Shown one piece after another: positions 18,310-27,805 of a DNA stretch of 64,000 nucleotides. A model generated the notes under the pieces. That model made no database searches. It saw only the letters and a list, made by a program, of their open reading frames with translations, and was not told the origin of the DNA. The position numbers and the translations under genes are program-made. Position 1 is the first letter of the stretch, and each line of letters starts with the position of its first letter. This DNA is from Maribacter orientalis (GTDB taxonomy: Bacteria > Bacteroidota > Bacteroidia > Flavobacteriales > Flavobacteriaceae), in assembly GCF_900109345.1 (NCBI RefSeq), contig NZ_FNZN01000004.1, positions 372,001 to 436,000 of the forward strand, given 5' to 3'.

Positions 18310-20702
18310 TGAACCAGCAAAATATTCTAAAAAGTATCGAAGAAGCCTCTAAAATTTTTGGAAAGACTTGGCCATTGTACTCCTTTGTGACCTCCAACCC
18401 ACTTTCGGGGTATGAAAAATCGCCTTTTAAAGTCGCTGTAAGCGACGCCAAAAAACTTTTGAATGCGAGAGTTTTTCCAGAAGCTACTCTCTACCGACAA
18501 GCATGGGAAAAAGGAGAAATTGCAAAGGAAAATATATTGCACCTGCTGAAACAGAACGGACTCACCAATACTCCAGAATTCTACCTTCGTCAATTGGAAT
18601 CGCAAATACCGACAGAGAAAAAAAATAGCTTTCACGATTTAGATAGAATTATGGTGAAATGGCTATCCGCCTTTTTGGATGAGGGCCTTGCAGAATGGAA
18701 TATGCCCGGAAAAGAAAAAGGGTTTTATAAAGCTTGGCGCTCCTTAGCTCCTTATGATAATGATTTGGAAATATTGAGAAATAGTGATATTCCAAAAACT
18801 AGCTCTGATGCCTTAGCATGTGTTTTAAAAGACCATTTAAAAGATGACTATATTAAAATCTTAGTTTATCATTTAGCAGCTTTGCCTGGATGGACGGGAT
18901 ATATTAACCACAGGTTTGAATCTAATTCACCTTGGCAGCAAAAATATCCTATAAACATAGAGGATTATTTGGCGGTACGGTTATATGTAGCCCAACAGCT
19001 AAAAATCCCTATTATTCCACAAAATGAAGAGCCAAAAAAGGATAGCAGCATAGAATTACTTCAGTATTTATGGTTAAAGGCCTGGGAAAAAAGTTGGCAA
19101 GACCAATTGATATATACTTTAGAAGAGAAATCTAAAGAAATTAAAAATAACCAGCCAAGAGTAAAATCTCCAGATGCTCAAATGGTCTTTTGTATCGATA
19201 CAAGATCTGAACTTATGAGGAGGCATGTGGAAACTAAAGGTAATTATGAAACTTTTGGATATGCAGGATTTTTCGGGATTGCAATGGACTATAAAGACTT
19301 AAACAACGGTCTGTCTCGTAAATCATGTCCACCAATTGTGTCTTCATCATATCAAGTTTCTGAAATACCACAAGCGAGGAAAATAGAAAAGGTACTAGCG
19401 TATAAAAAGAAGAATGAAATCTTCAAATTCGGAGAATATTTTCTATCTCGAATGAAGAATATGCTACCCTCTGCTTTCGGATATGTAGAAGGGTCAGGAT
19501 TATTTTATGGCCTTTCAATACTGGCACGCACTCTTGTACCAGGTTATTTTTATAAACTCAAAATAAAAAACACATCTTCATTTGAGCATATCTGCGAACC
19601 AAAAATCAATAGTTTAACTGTTGACGACTCTAATTATGGAATTCCTTTAGATGAACAAGTGGCTATTGTAAAATCCGCTTTTGACCTAACTGGTTGGAAA
19701 TACTTTTCGCCTTTGGTACTTTTTGTAGGCCACGGTAGTCATTCTGCGAACAATCCGTTCGGTTCCAGTCTAGATTGTGGTGCATGTGCAGCAAGTCCAG
19801 GTAGACACAATGCCCGTATGCTGGCTAAGTTGGCAAATCTTTCTGAAGTTAGATTGGCACTCCTAAATAAGTATAAAATTATCATTCCACATACTACAAT
19901 ATTTCTAGGGGCCGAACATAATACCACTACAGATAAGATTGAGATATTTGATACTGAAGTACCGAATTCGCATCAAAAACTATTACTTCAAGTAAAATCG
20001 GATTTATTCAAAGCACAAAAAACAGCAACTCAGGATAGGCTTGGTGTTGATAGAAATAGTATTTCTAAAGCCCAGCAAAAAGCTAATAACTGGGGAGAAA
20101 CTAGACCAGAATGGGGCTTAGCCAAAAATGCAGGTTTCATAATAGCCCCTAGGAATCTCACTAAAAACGTTAATCTTAATAGCCGTTGTTTTCTTCACTC
20201 TTACGACTGGGAAATGGATACCGAAGGAAAAGCTTTGGAAAGTATTCTACAGGGACCCATGGTAGTCACTCAATGGATTAACAATCATTATTATTTTTCT
20301 ACAGTAGATAATTGCAATTTTGGCGGAGGCACAAAGATTACCCACAACATAACAGGGAAATTTGGCGTGGTCCAAGGAAATGGAGGCGATCTTAAAATGG
20401 GCCTTCCCTTACAATCTATACGCCAATCCGATAAGGAAATGTATCATCAACCTCTGCGTCTAACAGTTCTTGTACAAGCACCGGTAGACCGGGTACAAAA
20501 AATTCTTTTACAAAATGAACATCTAAAAACACTTTTAGACAATGAGTGGATATATTTAATGGTCATGGATCCCTTGAAACAAAATATGGTAGAGAGGTAC
20601 GAAAACGGCATGAAATGGATTCCTATAAAGGAAAAACAATTTGATGAAAAAAAATATCGTTCAGAAATAGAGCTAACTATATTAGATGGGAATCTAGTAT
20701 AA
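18309..20702 (+). CDS. dabA: DabA, DUF2309/UPF0753 inorganic carbon accumulation subunit
   Basis: A 797-aa peripheral subunit of the DAB inorganic carbon pump, which is proposed to act as a one-way, energy-coupled carbonic anhydrase. The predicted zinc site is intact: C295 and D297 in VFCIDTRSE, H475 in FVGHGSHS, and C490 in LDCGACA. The intervals C-x-D and H-x14-C equal those of the characterised Halothiobacillus DabA. Translation is coupled to dabB, and a strong terminator follows 54 nt after the stop. No RuBisCO is present here, so the bicarbonate would feed anaplerotic or biosynthetic carboxylases. Confidence 0.93.
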   Translation: MNQQNILKSIEEASKIFGKTWPLYSFVTSNPLSGYEKSPFKVAVSDAKKLLNARVFPEATLYRQAWEKGEIAKENILHLLKQNGLTNTPEFYLRQLESQIPTEKKNSFHDLDRIMVKWLSAFLDEGLAEWNMPGKEKGFYKAWRSLAPYDNDLEILRNSDIPKTSSDALACVLKDHLKDDYIKILVYHLAALPGWTGYINHRFESNSPWQQKYPINIEDYLAVRLYVAQQLKIPIIPQNEEPKKDSSIELLQYLWLKAWEKSWQDQLIYTLEEKSKEIKNNQPRVKSPDAQMVFCIDTRSELMRRHVETKGNYETFGYAGFFGIAMDYKDLNNGLSRKSCPPIVSSSYQVSEIPQARKIEKVLAYKKKNEIFKFGEYFLSRMKNMLPSAFGYVEGSGLFYGLSILARTLVPGYFYKLKIKNTSSFEHICEPKINSLTVDDSNYGIPLDEQVAIVKSAFDLTGWKYFSPLVLFVGHGSHSANNPFGSSLDCGACAASPGRHNARMLAKLANLSEVRLALLNKYKIIIPHTTIFLGAEHNTTTDKIEIFDTEVPNSHQKLLLQVKSDLFKAQKTATQDRLGVDRNSISKAQQKANNWGETRPEWGLAKNAGFIIAPRNLTKNVNLNSRCFLHSYDWEMDTEGKALESILQGPMVVTQWINNHYYFSTVDNCNFGGGTKITHNITGKFGVVQGNGGDLKMGLPLQSIRQSDKEMYHQPLRLTVLVQAPVDRVQKILLQNEHLKTLLDNEWIYLMVMDPLKQNMVERYENGMKWIPIKEKQFDEKKYRSEIELTILDGNLV

Positions 20703-20755
20703 AATCTAATTCTCAAAGAAAGAAGATTATTCAGTTCAAATTCGGTATTATTCAT

Positions 20756-20785
20756 AAAAAACCACAGCTAAGGCAGTGGTTTTTT
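20756..20785. terminator. intrinsic terminator after dabA
   Basis: Stem AAAAAACCAC / GTGGTTTTTT with a 10-nt loop, ending in a T run. It closes the dab operon. Confidence 0.85.
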
Positions 20786-21155
20786 ATTTGTTTATTTTCC
20801 TTTCAAGCAGGTATTACTAAGTATTGAAAATTGTATTTGTATATCTCTATTTTGAGAAAAAGTAAAAACTGCAAGTCTATAAAATTTTACGAAATCACTA
20901 AATATCAAAGAGCAAAAGATGAGTATTAGTATCTTCATAAAGATAAATAAGCGCTGGGTAATACATTTAATACTTAAAAACTATACATCCTTCACAAAAA
21001 CAGAAATATTGTAACTTGTTACTATATACAATATTGTGAGTCTTTTAAGAATCACAAAAAATGAAACCGAAAACAGTCGATGAATACATTAAATTGCACC
21101 AGAAATAGCGCAGGAAAAGCAAAAAGAAATGCACTCTTTTCTAAAGTTAAAATTG

Positions 21156-21327
21156 ATGCAAGTTAACTACTAATGTTAAAAAAATAATTATTGAACGGAA
21201 AATACACTCTGACGGAAAAGAAGATTTTTTAGTGGTTTAAAAAGAAAAATATGAACAACTCAAAAAATCTTTAAACCTTAATTCAAAATTATTTCTAGAA
21301 CAAAGAAAATCATATTTTAAAAAATGA
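21156..21327 (+). pseudogene. decayed small gene, antitoxin-like, with in-frame stop
   Basis: The 610-bp stretch 20787-21396 has no intact gene. Within it, KIIIERKIHSDGKEDFLVV is followed by a TAA (21238-21240) and then, in the same frame, KEKYEQLKKSLNLNSKLF and a final TGA. There is no in-frame ATG upstream. Removing the stop gives a plausible small protein of antitoxin-like character. A second remnant just upstream (21061-21108, MKPKTVDEYIKLHQK then stop) resembles the N-terminus of DUF1801/YdhG-like proteins. Both appear dead. Confidence 0.4.
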
Positions 21328-21396
21328 AAGAAAGGATTCTAAACATAAACTTTTCTAAAAGCAATACAGGGAAAAGATCGTCAAAAGCTTAATTGA

Positions 21397-21780
21397 ATGA
21401 TAAACAAAGTACACCATATAGCCATCATAAGTTTAGACTATGAGGTTTCCAAACAATTCTATACTGATGTATTAGGTTTAGAGGTAATAAGGGAAGTATA
21501 CCGGGAAGAGCGTAAATCTTATAAGCTAGATTTGGCCTTAAATGGTGAGTACATCATCGAACTGTTTTCTTTTCCCAATCCTCCAAAACGACAATCGAGA
21601 CCAGAATCATGCGGACTCAGACATTTAGCATTTGAGGTAGATGATTTAGATAAAATCATAGCACATTGTAAGTCATACAATGTAATTGCTGAGCCAATAC
21701 GAGTTGACGAATTCACTCAAAAGCGATTCACATTTATTGCCGATCCTGATTACTTACCTATTGAGTTTTACGAAAAGTAG
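21397..21780 (+). CDS. VOC family protein (GloA2/YaeR-like)
   Basis: A 127-aa glyoxalase-fold protein with paired beta-alpha-beta modules: HHIAIISLDYEVSKQFYTDV (residues 6-25) and LRHLAFEVDDLDKIIAHC (about 74-91), ending in ADPDYLPIEFYEK. The metal ligands H7, E56, H76 and E124 are placed as in the YaeR/SMU1112c branch, which is usually annotated as lactoylglutathione lyase-like without proven substrate. The 'PNPPKRQSRPESCGLRH' insert is typical of that branch. It is a single gene. Confidence 0.82.
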   Translation: MINKVHHIAIISLDYEVSKQFYTDVLGLEVIREVYREERKSYKLDLALNGEYIIELFSFPNPPKRQSRPESCGLRHLAFEVDDLDKIIAHCKSYNVIAEPIRVDEFTQKRFTFIADPDYLPIEFYEK

Positions 21781-21831
21781 ATAAAGGCGTTTGTAAACGT
21801 TTAATTTGTATATTGGTACAAATACCTGAAT

Positions 21832-22323
21832 ATGAAACTTATTCTGCTATTCTTAATTGGCACCACGTGCTTATTACACGCTCAAAACACCTTCTCTTTT
21901 GAAGAAGGAATGACAAGTCCAGAATCCAATCTTAAAAATATAGAATGGCTAACAGGTCATTGGAGAGGAGAAGCCTTTGGCGGTATAGCTGAAGAAATAT
22001 GGAGTCCGAAATTAGGAGGCGTCATGATGTTTTCATTTCGGTTAGTAGCAGATGGCGCGATAAGTTTTTATGAATTTGGGCATATACTTGAAACAGACGG
22101 TACATTAATTCTACAACTTAAGCACTTTAATGCTGATTTAAGTGGTTGGGAAGAAAAAGAAGAAACAATCGATTTTAAGTTGGTAAAGGTAGAAGAAGAC
22201 CGCTTTTATTTCGATGACTTCACCATAGAACGCATATCGGATAAAGAGATAAACATGTATGTAGAGGTTGGTGAAGAAGATGGCACCTCTAACGAGGTAA
22301 AATTTAATTACCATAGACAGTAA
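21832..22323 (+). CDS. exported DUF6265-like protein
   Basis: A 163-aa protein with a signal peptide (1-17, LLHAQ). The mature part is a small beta barrel beginning IEWLTGHWRGEAFGGIAEEI and continuing with GGVMMFSFRLVADG and FYEFGHI, the pattern of DUF6265, a lipocalin-like domain often found in Bacteroidota. It is probably periplasmic and its ligand is unknown. It lies 51 nt after the VOC gene and 8 nt before the next gene, so the three may be one unit. Confidence 0.7.
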   Translation: MKLILLFLIGTTCLLHAQNTFSFEEGMTSPESNLKNIEWLTGHWRGEAFGGIAEEIWSPKLGGVMMFSFRLVADGAISFYEFGHILETDGTLILQLKHFNADLSGWEEKEETIDFKLVKVEEDRFYFDDFTIERISDKEINMYVEVGEEDGTSNEVKFNYHRQ

Positions 22324-22331
22324 TAGCTAAT

Positions 22332-22685
22332 ATGGAAAAGAAAAAATGTTTGGAATGTGGAAAGGAAGTCATGGGCCGTATAGACAAAAAGTTCTGTAAC
22401 GACTACTGCCGTAATGCCTACAACAACAAGGTTAATCCTGATAGTAAAAACCTAATTCGAAATATTAACAATCGACTTCGAAAGAATTACAAGGTTTTAG
22501 ATAGTTACAAACTTACCGATGGCAAAACCAAAACCACACGTACCCGTTTGCTAGATAAAGGTTTCGATTTTGATTATGTCACCAATCTCTACACGACAAA
22601 AAAAGGAACTACCTATTACTTTTTATATGACCTAGGATACCTTCCTTTAGACAATGATTTTTATATGATTGTGAAACGAGAGTAA
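22332..22685 (+). CDS. zinc-ribbon protein (DUF2116-like N-terminus)
   Basis: A 117-aa protein. A C-x2-C ... C-x3-C zinc ribbon (CLECGKEVMGRIDKKFCNDYC) occupies residues 5-25, followed by a short helix (RNAYNNK). The remainder is basic and alpha/beta with no recognised domain. Such proteins are widespread in Flavobacteriia and remain uncharacterised; nucleic-acid binding is a reasonable guess. Confidence 0.7.
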   Translation: MEKKKCLECGKEVMGRIDKKFCNDYCRNAYNNKVNPDSKNLIRNINNRLRKNYKVLDSYKLTDGKTKTTRTRLLDKGFDFDYVTNLYTTKKGTTYYFLYDLGYLPLDNDFYMIVKRE

Positions 22686-22699
22686 CTTGTAAAAAATAT

Positions 22700-22720
22700 G
22701 GCACTCTTACGAGTGCCTTT
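22700..22720. terminator. intrinsic terminator between convergent genes
   Basis: Stem GGCACTC / GAGTGCC with a TTAC loop and a short T tail, 15 nt after the zinc-ribbon gene and before the convergent CBS gene. Confidence 0.7.
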
Positions 22721-22745
22721 AGCTATTAAAAATATAAAAATGAAA

Positions 22746-23210
22746 CTATTTCCAATTATGACCGCTTAACTTAAGTGCCGCGATAACAATATCTTTTCTA
22801 CTAATTTGACCTACTAGAATACCGCTTTTCATAACAGGTAATCTTCTTCTATTATGTTGAGCAAAAATACCCGCAGCATCAAAAATTGAAATATCATGAG
22901 GTATTGTCTCAACAGATTTAGTCATGAAATTTTCAACACTTTTATCTAAAATAGGTTGATTAAAATAACGACTTTCAGAAATTTGCTTCATACAATCTGC
23001 CTCTGAAATAATACCAACCAAAAACCCATTATTGTCCAAAACGGGTCCGCCTGAAATATGATGTTTGGCAAATTTTTCCATTACGGTCAAAATAGACTCA
23101 TCTGGCGAAAAAGTGATTAACTTAGTCGTCATGTAATCGGCTACCAAAATTGGGGCCTCAAATTGTTTTTTAAATATCTTTCGAACGCCTTGAAAACTTT
23201 TGATTCCCAT
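22746..23210 (-). CDS. tandem CBS-domain protein
   Basis: A 154-aa protein made almost entirely of a CBS pair (Bateman module): VADYMTTKLITFSPDESILT (about 24-43) opens the first and VENFMTKSVETIPHDISIFD (about 90-109) the second, each followed by a GG/RR-PV motif (ISGGPVLD, RRRLPVMKSG). CBS pairs bind adenosyl nucleotides and regulate partner proteins. There is no fused catalytic domain and the neighbours give no clue to the partner. Confidence 0.88.
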   Translation of the reverse strand: MGIKSFQGVRKIFKKQFEAPILVADYMTTKLITFSPDESILTVMEKFAKHHISGGPVLDNNGFLVGIISEADCMKQISESRYFNQPILDKSVENFMTKSVETIPHDISIFDAAGIFAQHNRRRLPVMKSGILVGQISRKDIVIAALKLSGHNWK

Positions 23211-23327
23211 AACAGTTTATTTAGAGGTTAATTACTAAAGATACTAAAAAATATCATTTTTACTAATAAAAATCGATGTATGCAACTTATTTTTTAATAA
23301 TTTATGACTTTATAAAAGAATATCATA

Positions 23328-25616
23328 ATGATGAAAAAAACACCAACCATTTTAACTTTACTCGTAGTTATTCTTTCAGTCTATTGGAGCTTTCGTACGC
23401 TCTTGCCCAAATACAAAGCAGATAATGCAGTAGTAGAATCTGAATTCTCAACTGACAGAGCTCTAGTACATGTAAAAGAAATTTCTAAAGAACCACACTC
23501 AGTTGGTTTTCCTGCTCACGCTAAAGTACGTTTATATATCGCCTCAGAACTTCAAAAATTAGGTCTCGAAACATCAATACAAGAAGGGTACACTGCAGGT
23601 GATTGGGGTAACCTCAGCAAAGCGGAAAATATTCTTGCACGTATTAAAGGGAAAGAATCTGGTAAGGCTTTGTTATTATTAAGTCATTATGACAGCAATC
23701 CGCATTCATCACTTGGCGCAAGTGATGCAGGCAGCGGGGTTGCCACTATACTTGAAGGGGTAAGAGCTTTTCTAAAGACGAATCCAAATCCTAAAAACGA
23801 TATTATCATCCTTATTTCCGATGCTGAAGAATTAGGTTTAAATGGTGCAGACTTGTTTGTCCGCGAACATGAATGGCTCAAAGATGTTGGCCTAGTTTTA
23901 AACTTTGAAGCACGCGGTAGTGGCGGCCCTAGTTACATGCTGATGGAAACTAACCGTGGCAATAGCCATTTAATTTCAGAATTCATTACTGCGAATCCTG
24001 AATTTCCAGTAGCAAATTCATTGGCCTATAGCATCTATAAAATGTTGCCAAATGATACGGATTTAACCGTGTTTAGGGAAGATGCCGATATAGAGGGTTT
24101 TAACTTTGCTTTTATCGATGATCACTTCGATTATCATACTGTAAATGATAATTATGAACGATTGGATAGAAATACCTTAGCGCACCAAGGCAGTTATCTA
24201 ATGCCCCTATTGAATTATTTCAGCAGTATTGATTTAGGGAATTTGAAAAGCTTGAATGATAATGTCTATTTTAATGTGCCGTTTTTTAGAATGGTCTCCT
24301 ACCCTTTTACGTGGATTATACCCATGCTAATTCTAGCCGTTCTATTTTTTATTATTCTTTTAATAGTAGGTTTTAAAAAGAAGGTGTTAAACGGTAAAGA
24401 CATTTTAAAAGGCTTTATACCCGTATTATTCTCCCTTGGCATTAACGGAATCGTTGGTTTTTATAGTTGGTCGATACTTAAATGGCTTTATCCGAGCTAT
24501 AAAGATATGTTACATGGGTTCACCTATAATGGTCATGCCTATATTATAGCATTCACTCTTTTCTCACTGGGCACATGTTTCTACGCATACCATAGATTTA
24601 AAATGGTGAAAACAGCCAATTTATTGGTGGCTCCTCTTTTTTTATGGCTAATAATTTGTAGTTTATTAGCCGTCTATCTTAAGGGTGCAGCATTTTTAAT
24701 TGTGCCTCTATTTAGTTTTTTAGTTGCTCTTTATGTGCATATCAATCAAAAGAATCCGAACCCATTTTTGTTGGTGTTTCTGGGTATACCTGCCTTATTT
24801 ATTCTATCGCCATTCGTTACAATGTTTCCTGTTGGTTTAGGTTTAAAAATGATGGTTGCAACAACCCTTCTTACTACTTTAATTTTCTTTTTATTATTAC
24901 CCCTAATTACAAAATATCGACAAAAAGCGGCATTAGCTTTTCTTAGCTTTTTGCTCTTTGTAGGTTTTATGGTGTCTGCTCATATGCAATCTAATTTCAC
25001 AAAAGAAAGTCAGAAACCTACCAGCTTACTTTATGTCTTAAATGTTGACGAAGAAAAAGCCATGTGGGCAACTTATGAAAATGTTCTATCTGATTGGACA
25101 GCTCAATATATTACCGATGAAAATTATGTAGATAGTACCTTAACCAAGAATACGATTAGCAGTAAATATGGCTCAAATTTCACCTATACCAATAAGGCCC
25201 CTTTAAAGGAAGTGCCAACGCCAAACATCGATATACAATTAGATAGTGTTATTGGTCCGATTAGACAGCTAAAAGTTTGTATTACACCGAATAGAGCTAT
25301 TAATCGTCTAGAAGTTTTTACTAATGAGGTTGATATATTAAAAGCTAATGTAAATGGCATAGAACTATCTGAATATTATTTAAAAAACAGAGGGAATGGA
25401 AAGCTAATAACACATTACATCAGTGATATTGTTTATACAGAACTAAACCTTGAAATTCCTTTAGACGCAAAATTAGAATTAACAGTCTATGAGGCATCGA
25501 ATGATTTATTGAGTAACGCTTTGTTCACCATACCTCAAAGGAAAGAGGATGAAATGCCAATGCCGTTTGTACTTAACGATGCCATTTTAACCATTCAAAA
25601 AGTAAAATTTGACTAA
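23328..25616 (+). CDS. membrane-bound M28-family metallopeptidase
   Basis: A 762-aa enzyme with an N-terminal signal anchor (about 7-24). The M28 domain shows zinc-ligand motifs LLSHYDSNPHSSLGASDAGSG (H and D), SDAEELGLNGA (EE) and NFEARGSGG (E), and a late histidine in FDYHTVNDNYE. A cluster of about eight to nine hydrophobic segments (residues 325-560) and a C-terminal extracytoplasmic domain follow. This layout matches the Fxna/ERMP1-like membrane aminopeptidases found in Bacteroidota. It overlaps the next gene by 8 nt. Confidence 0.88.
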   Translation: MMKKTPTILTLLVVILSVYWSFRTLLPKYKADNAVVESEFSTDRALVHVKEISKEPHSVGFPAHAKVRLYIASELQKLGLETSIQEGYTAGDWGNLSKAENILARIKGKESGKALLLLSHYDSNPHSSLGASDAGSGVATILEGVRAFLKTNPNPKNDIIILISDAEELGLNGADLFVREHEWLKDVGLVLNFEARGSGGPSYMLMETNRGNSHLISEFITANPEFPVANSLAYSIYKMLPNDTDLTVFREDADIEGFNFAFIDDHFDYHTVNDNYERLDRNTLAHQGSYLMPLLNYFSSIDLGNLKSLNDNVYFNVPFFRMVSYPFTWIIPMLILAVLFFIILLIVGFKKKVLNGKDILKGFIPVLFSLGINGIVGFYSWSILKWLYPSYKDMLHGFTYNGHAYIIAFTLFSLGTCFYAYHRFKMVKTANLLVAPLFLWLIICSLLAVYLKGAAFLIVPLFSFLVALYVHINQKNPNPFLLVFLGIPALFILSPFVTMFPVGLGLKMMVATTLLTTLIFFLLLPLITKYRQKAALAFLSFLLFVGFMVSAHMQSNFTKESQKPTSLLYVLNVDEEKAMWATYENVLSDWTAQYITDENYVDSTLTKNTISSKYGSNFTYTNKAPLKEVPTPNIDIQLDSVIGPIRQLKVCITPNRAINRLEVFTNEVDILKANVNGIELSEYYLKNRGNGKLITHYISDIVYTELNLEIPLDAKLELTVYEASNDLLSNALFTIPQRKEDEMPMPFVLNDAILTIQKVKFD

Positions 25617-26418
25617 AAACATAGGAATTATTGGTTGCGGATGGTTAGGGCTTCCATTAGCGGAAGAGTTGCATAAAGTAGGGTATCGTATTAGCGGTAC
25701 AACCACTTCAGAAGAAAAGATAGCATTATTGAAATCGAAAGGAATTCAACCTTTTAAAATTTCAATTTCTGAAGATGGTATCAATGGCGCTATTTTAGAA
25801 TTTTTAAGTACGTTATCTATACTTATCATTAATATTCCTCCTGGTTTAAGAGGTAAAGGTCCAAAGGAAAGTTATATCGAAAAAATTAAACTCTTATATT
25901 CCGCCATTAAAAAAACAGAAATAAAACAAGTAATTTTTGCGAGTAGCACGGCTGTTTATGGAGAAGCTGAGGGTATAGTTACAGAAAAAACTAAGCCGGC
26001 ACCAAATACGGCATCTGGAGTTCAATTATTGGCGTGTGAAAATCTATTCCTAAATGATGAAAAATTACATACTACCATTATTCGGTTTGGAGGATTAATT
26101 GGTCCAGAAAGGCATCCGATTACCATGCTATCCGGTAGGGAAAATCTTAAAGGTGGCAATGCACCCATCAACCTTATTCATTTAGATGATTGTATAGGAA
26201 TAATAAAGTCCATTATTCATCATAATCATTGGAATGCGATTCTCAATGCTGTGTATCCAAAACACCCAACCAAAGAAGAATATTACACTAAAGAAGCATT
26301 AAAGAAAGGAATAACTCCACCCCACTATGAATCAGAAAACAACAAGACATATAAATTAATAACTACCTGTAGTCTTTTTCTTATTAATGAATATGATTTT
26401 CTTACATCAATAAATTAA
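25609..26418 (+). CDS. NAD(P)-binding SDR/epimerase family protein (YeeZ-like)
   Basis: A 269-aa Rossmann protein starting at a TTG that overlaps the peptidase stop by 8 nt; no ATG would preserve the nucleotide-binding motif GIIGCGWLGLPLA (residues 5-17). It retains ASSTAVYGE (about 103-111), but the usual YxxxK is replaced by a diverged region (SGVQLLACE), as in YeeZ-type extended SDRs. The overall size agrees with that group. The substrate is unknown. Confidence 0.8.
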   Translation: MTKNIGIIGCGWLGLPLAEELHKVGYRISGTTTSEEKIALLKSKGIQPFKISISEDGINGAILEFLSTLSILIINIPPGLRGKGPKESYIEKIKLLYSAIKKTEIKQVIFASSTAVYGEAEGIVTEKTKPAPNTASGVQLLACENLFLNDEKLHTTIIRFGGLIGPERHPITMLSGRENLKGGNAPINLIHLDDCIGIIKSIIHHNHWNAILNAVYPKHPTKEEYYTKEALKKGITPPHYESENNKTYKLITTCSLFLINEYDFLTSIN

Positions 26419-26543
26419 CTTTTTACAACACTTACATTCATTTTCACAACATATTGGGCATAAAATAGTTAATAAAACATTGATTTTCAGCAATTTATAG
26501 ATGAATGACATATCTTTATATGACAATTTAAATCCAAAATGTC

Positions 26544-26918
26544 ATGAAGAAAGAAAAATTAAGGGAGAGGGTTTTAGTTGAATTAGAGAAGCTCATCTCC
26601 CTAAGTTGTAAGAATCCGAACGGTTCTAGAAAGTACGAGCAATTACATGTCGCATTATTAAAAAAGTACTATAATGCTACTAATGTAATAATAGATTATC
26701 ACCGACATAGAATAAAGATGGAAGTTATACAAGATGATAGTTTATATGACCCAAAAATGGTAAATACCTATTTGCCAACATTCTATGCAAATTTACTTTT
26801 TAATAGTTTAAGTAAATTTTTAAAATCTTGTGTTGAAAGAGACAACAAAAGCATTGGCTTTTATTCACAACTTTTAAACTCTTTTAGAAATTCTAATAAT
26901 ACCATTGAATTGGTTTAA
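26544..26918 (+). CDS. hypothetical protein
   Basis: A 124-aa, basic, largely helical protein without signal peptide or membrane segment (MKKEKLRERVLVELEKLISL..., then a beta pair around NVIIDYHRHRIKMEVIQDD, then a helical tail). I do not recognise the family. It is followed 25 nt later by a clear terminator, so it is a monocistronic and probably real gene. Confidence 0.65.
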   Translation: MKKEKLRERVLVELEKLISLSCKNPNGSRKYEQLHVALLKKYYNATNVIIDYHRHRIKMEVIQDDSLYDPKMVNTYLPTFYANLLFNSLSKFLKSCVERDNKSIGFYSQLLNSFRNSNNTIELV

Positions 26919-26943
26919 AAGTTTAAAAAATATTGATTTTAGT

Positions 26944-26966
26944 AGGCGCCTTGTAGGCGCCTTTTT
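26944..26966 (+). terminator. intrinsic terminator
   Basis: Stem AGGCGCC / GGCGCCT with a TTGTA loop and a T run, ending the preceding hypothetical gene. Confidence 0.8.
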
Positions 26967-27050
26967 CCTTTTTCAACATTTAAGGCTTTCCTTAACAGGA
27001 CCATACAGAATATTTTAATAGTTTAGCGCACCTTAAATAGAACTAAAAAG

Positions 27051-27755
27051 ATGAAAAAGACTGTTTTGATAGTATTAATTGCCACATTATTTTCTGGCAA
27101 TTTTGGATATTCACAAACGAAGACAGAATTAGAAAAGCATTATCAAGCATTTTATGACCAAATGCGTATACAGGGTGATGTAGATGGTGTTATTAATGCA
27201 CTGACCCACTTGAATGTACTGTCTCCTTCTAAAGAAAGAATGGATACACTTGCTTACATCTATGCAAATGACAATCAGCATTTACAGGCGTTAAATACTA
27301 TCGGTATAGAAAAAGTAGATTCTGATTCAGACCTTGCTGTTCAAGTTAAGGCGATTTCTTTAAAAGCCTTAAACCAACCAAAAAGAGCTTTAGAGCAATT
27401 TGAAATTTTGAACGTTAGAGAGCCTAATGCATATTTAGCCTATGAATTAGCAGATTTAAAAGTACAGTTAGGGGACAATGCAGGTGCCATGAAAAATGTC
27501 GAATATGGTCTTGCAAATGCAACTGATGACATGAAATATGCCTTTTACGAGCGCCAACAGCCCTATGAAGTTCCTTTAAAAGCAGCCTTTATGCATATTA
27601 AAGGTCTCATACAGTATAACATGGACAAAAATAATATTGATCAAGCTATTGCCACGATTGATCAAGCTTTACAAATGGACCCGAACTTTAATTTGGCAAG
27701 TTTAAGCAAGCAAGCTTTAACATCTAGAAAAGATGCTCCTGAAGAGAAAAAATAA
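27051..27755 (+). CDS. exported tetratricopeptide-repeat protein
   Basis: A 234-aa protein with a signal peptide (1-21, GYSQ). Helical TPR-like repeats follow, clearest in DTLAYIYANDNQHLQALNTI, in VQVKAISLKALNQPKRALEQ, and in the last repeat IDQAIATIDQALQMDPNFNL. It is probably a periplasmic scaffold. It converges with the next gene across a strong bidirectional terminator. Confidence 0.78.
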   Translation: MKKTVLIVLIATLFSGNFGYSQTKTELEKHYQAFYDQMRIQGDVDGVINALTHLNVLSPSKERMDTLAYIYANDNQHLQALNTIGIEKVDSDSDLAVQVKAISLKALNQPKRALEQFEILNVREPNAYLAYELADLKVQLGDNAGAMKNVEYGLANATDDMKYAFYERQQPYEVPLKAAFMHIKGLIQYNMDKNNIDQAIATIDQALQMDPNFNLASLSKQALTSRKDAPEEKK

Positions 27756-27772
27756 TATTAAGCTATAGGACT

Positions 27773-27805
27773 AAAAAAAGCGGATCCAATGGATCCGCTT
27801 TTTTT
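27773..27805. terminator. bidirectional intrinsic terminator
   Basis: Seven A, then GCGGATCC / GGATCCGC around an AAT loop, then seven T. The symmetric A and T tracts serve both the TPR gene and the convergent SnoaL-like gene. Confidence 0.9.
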
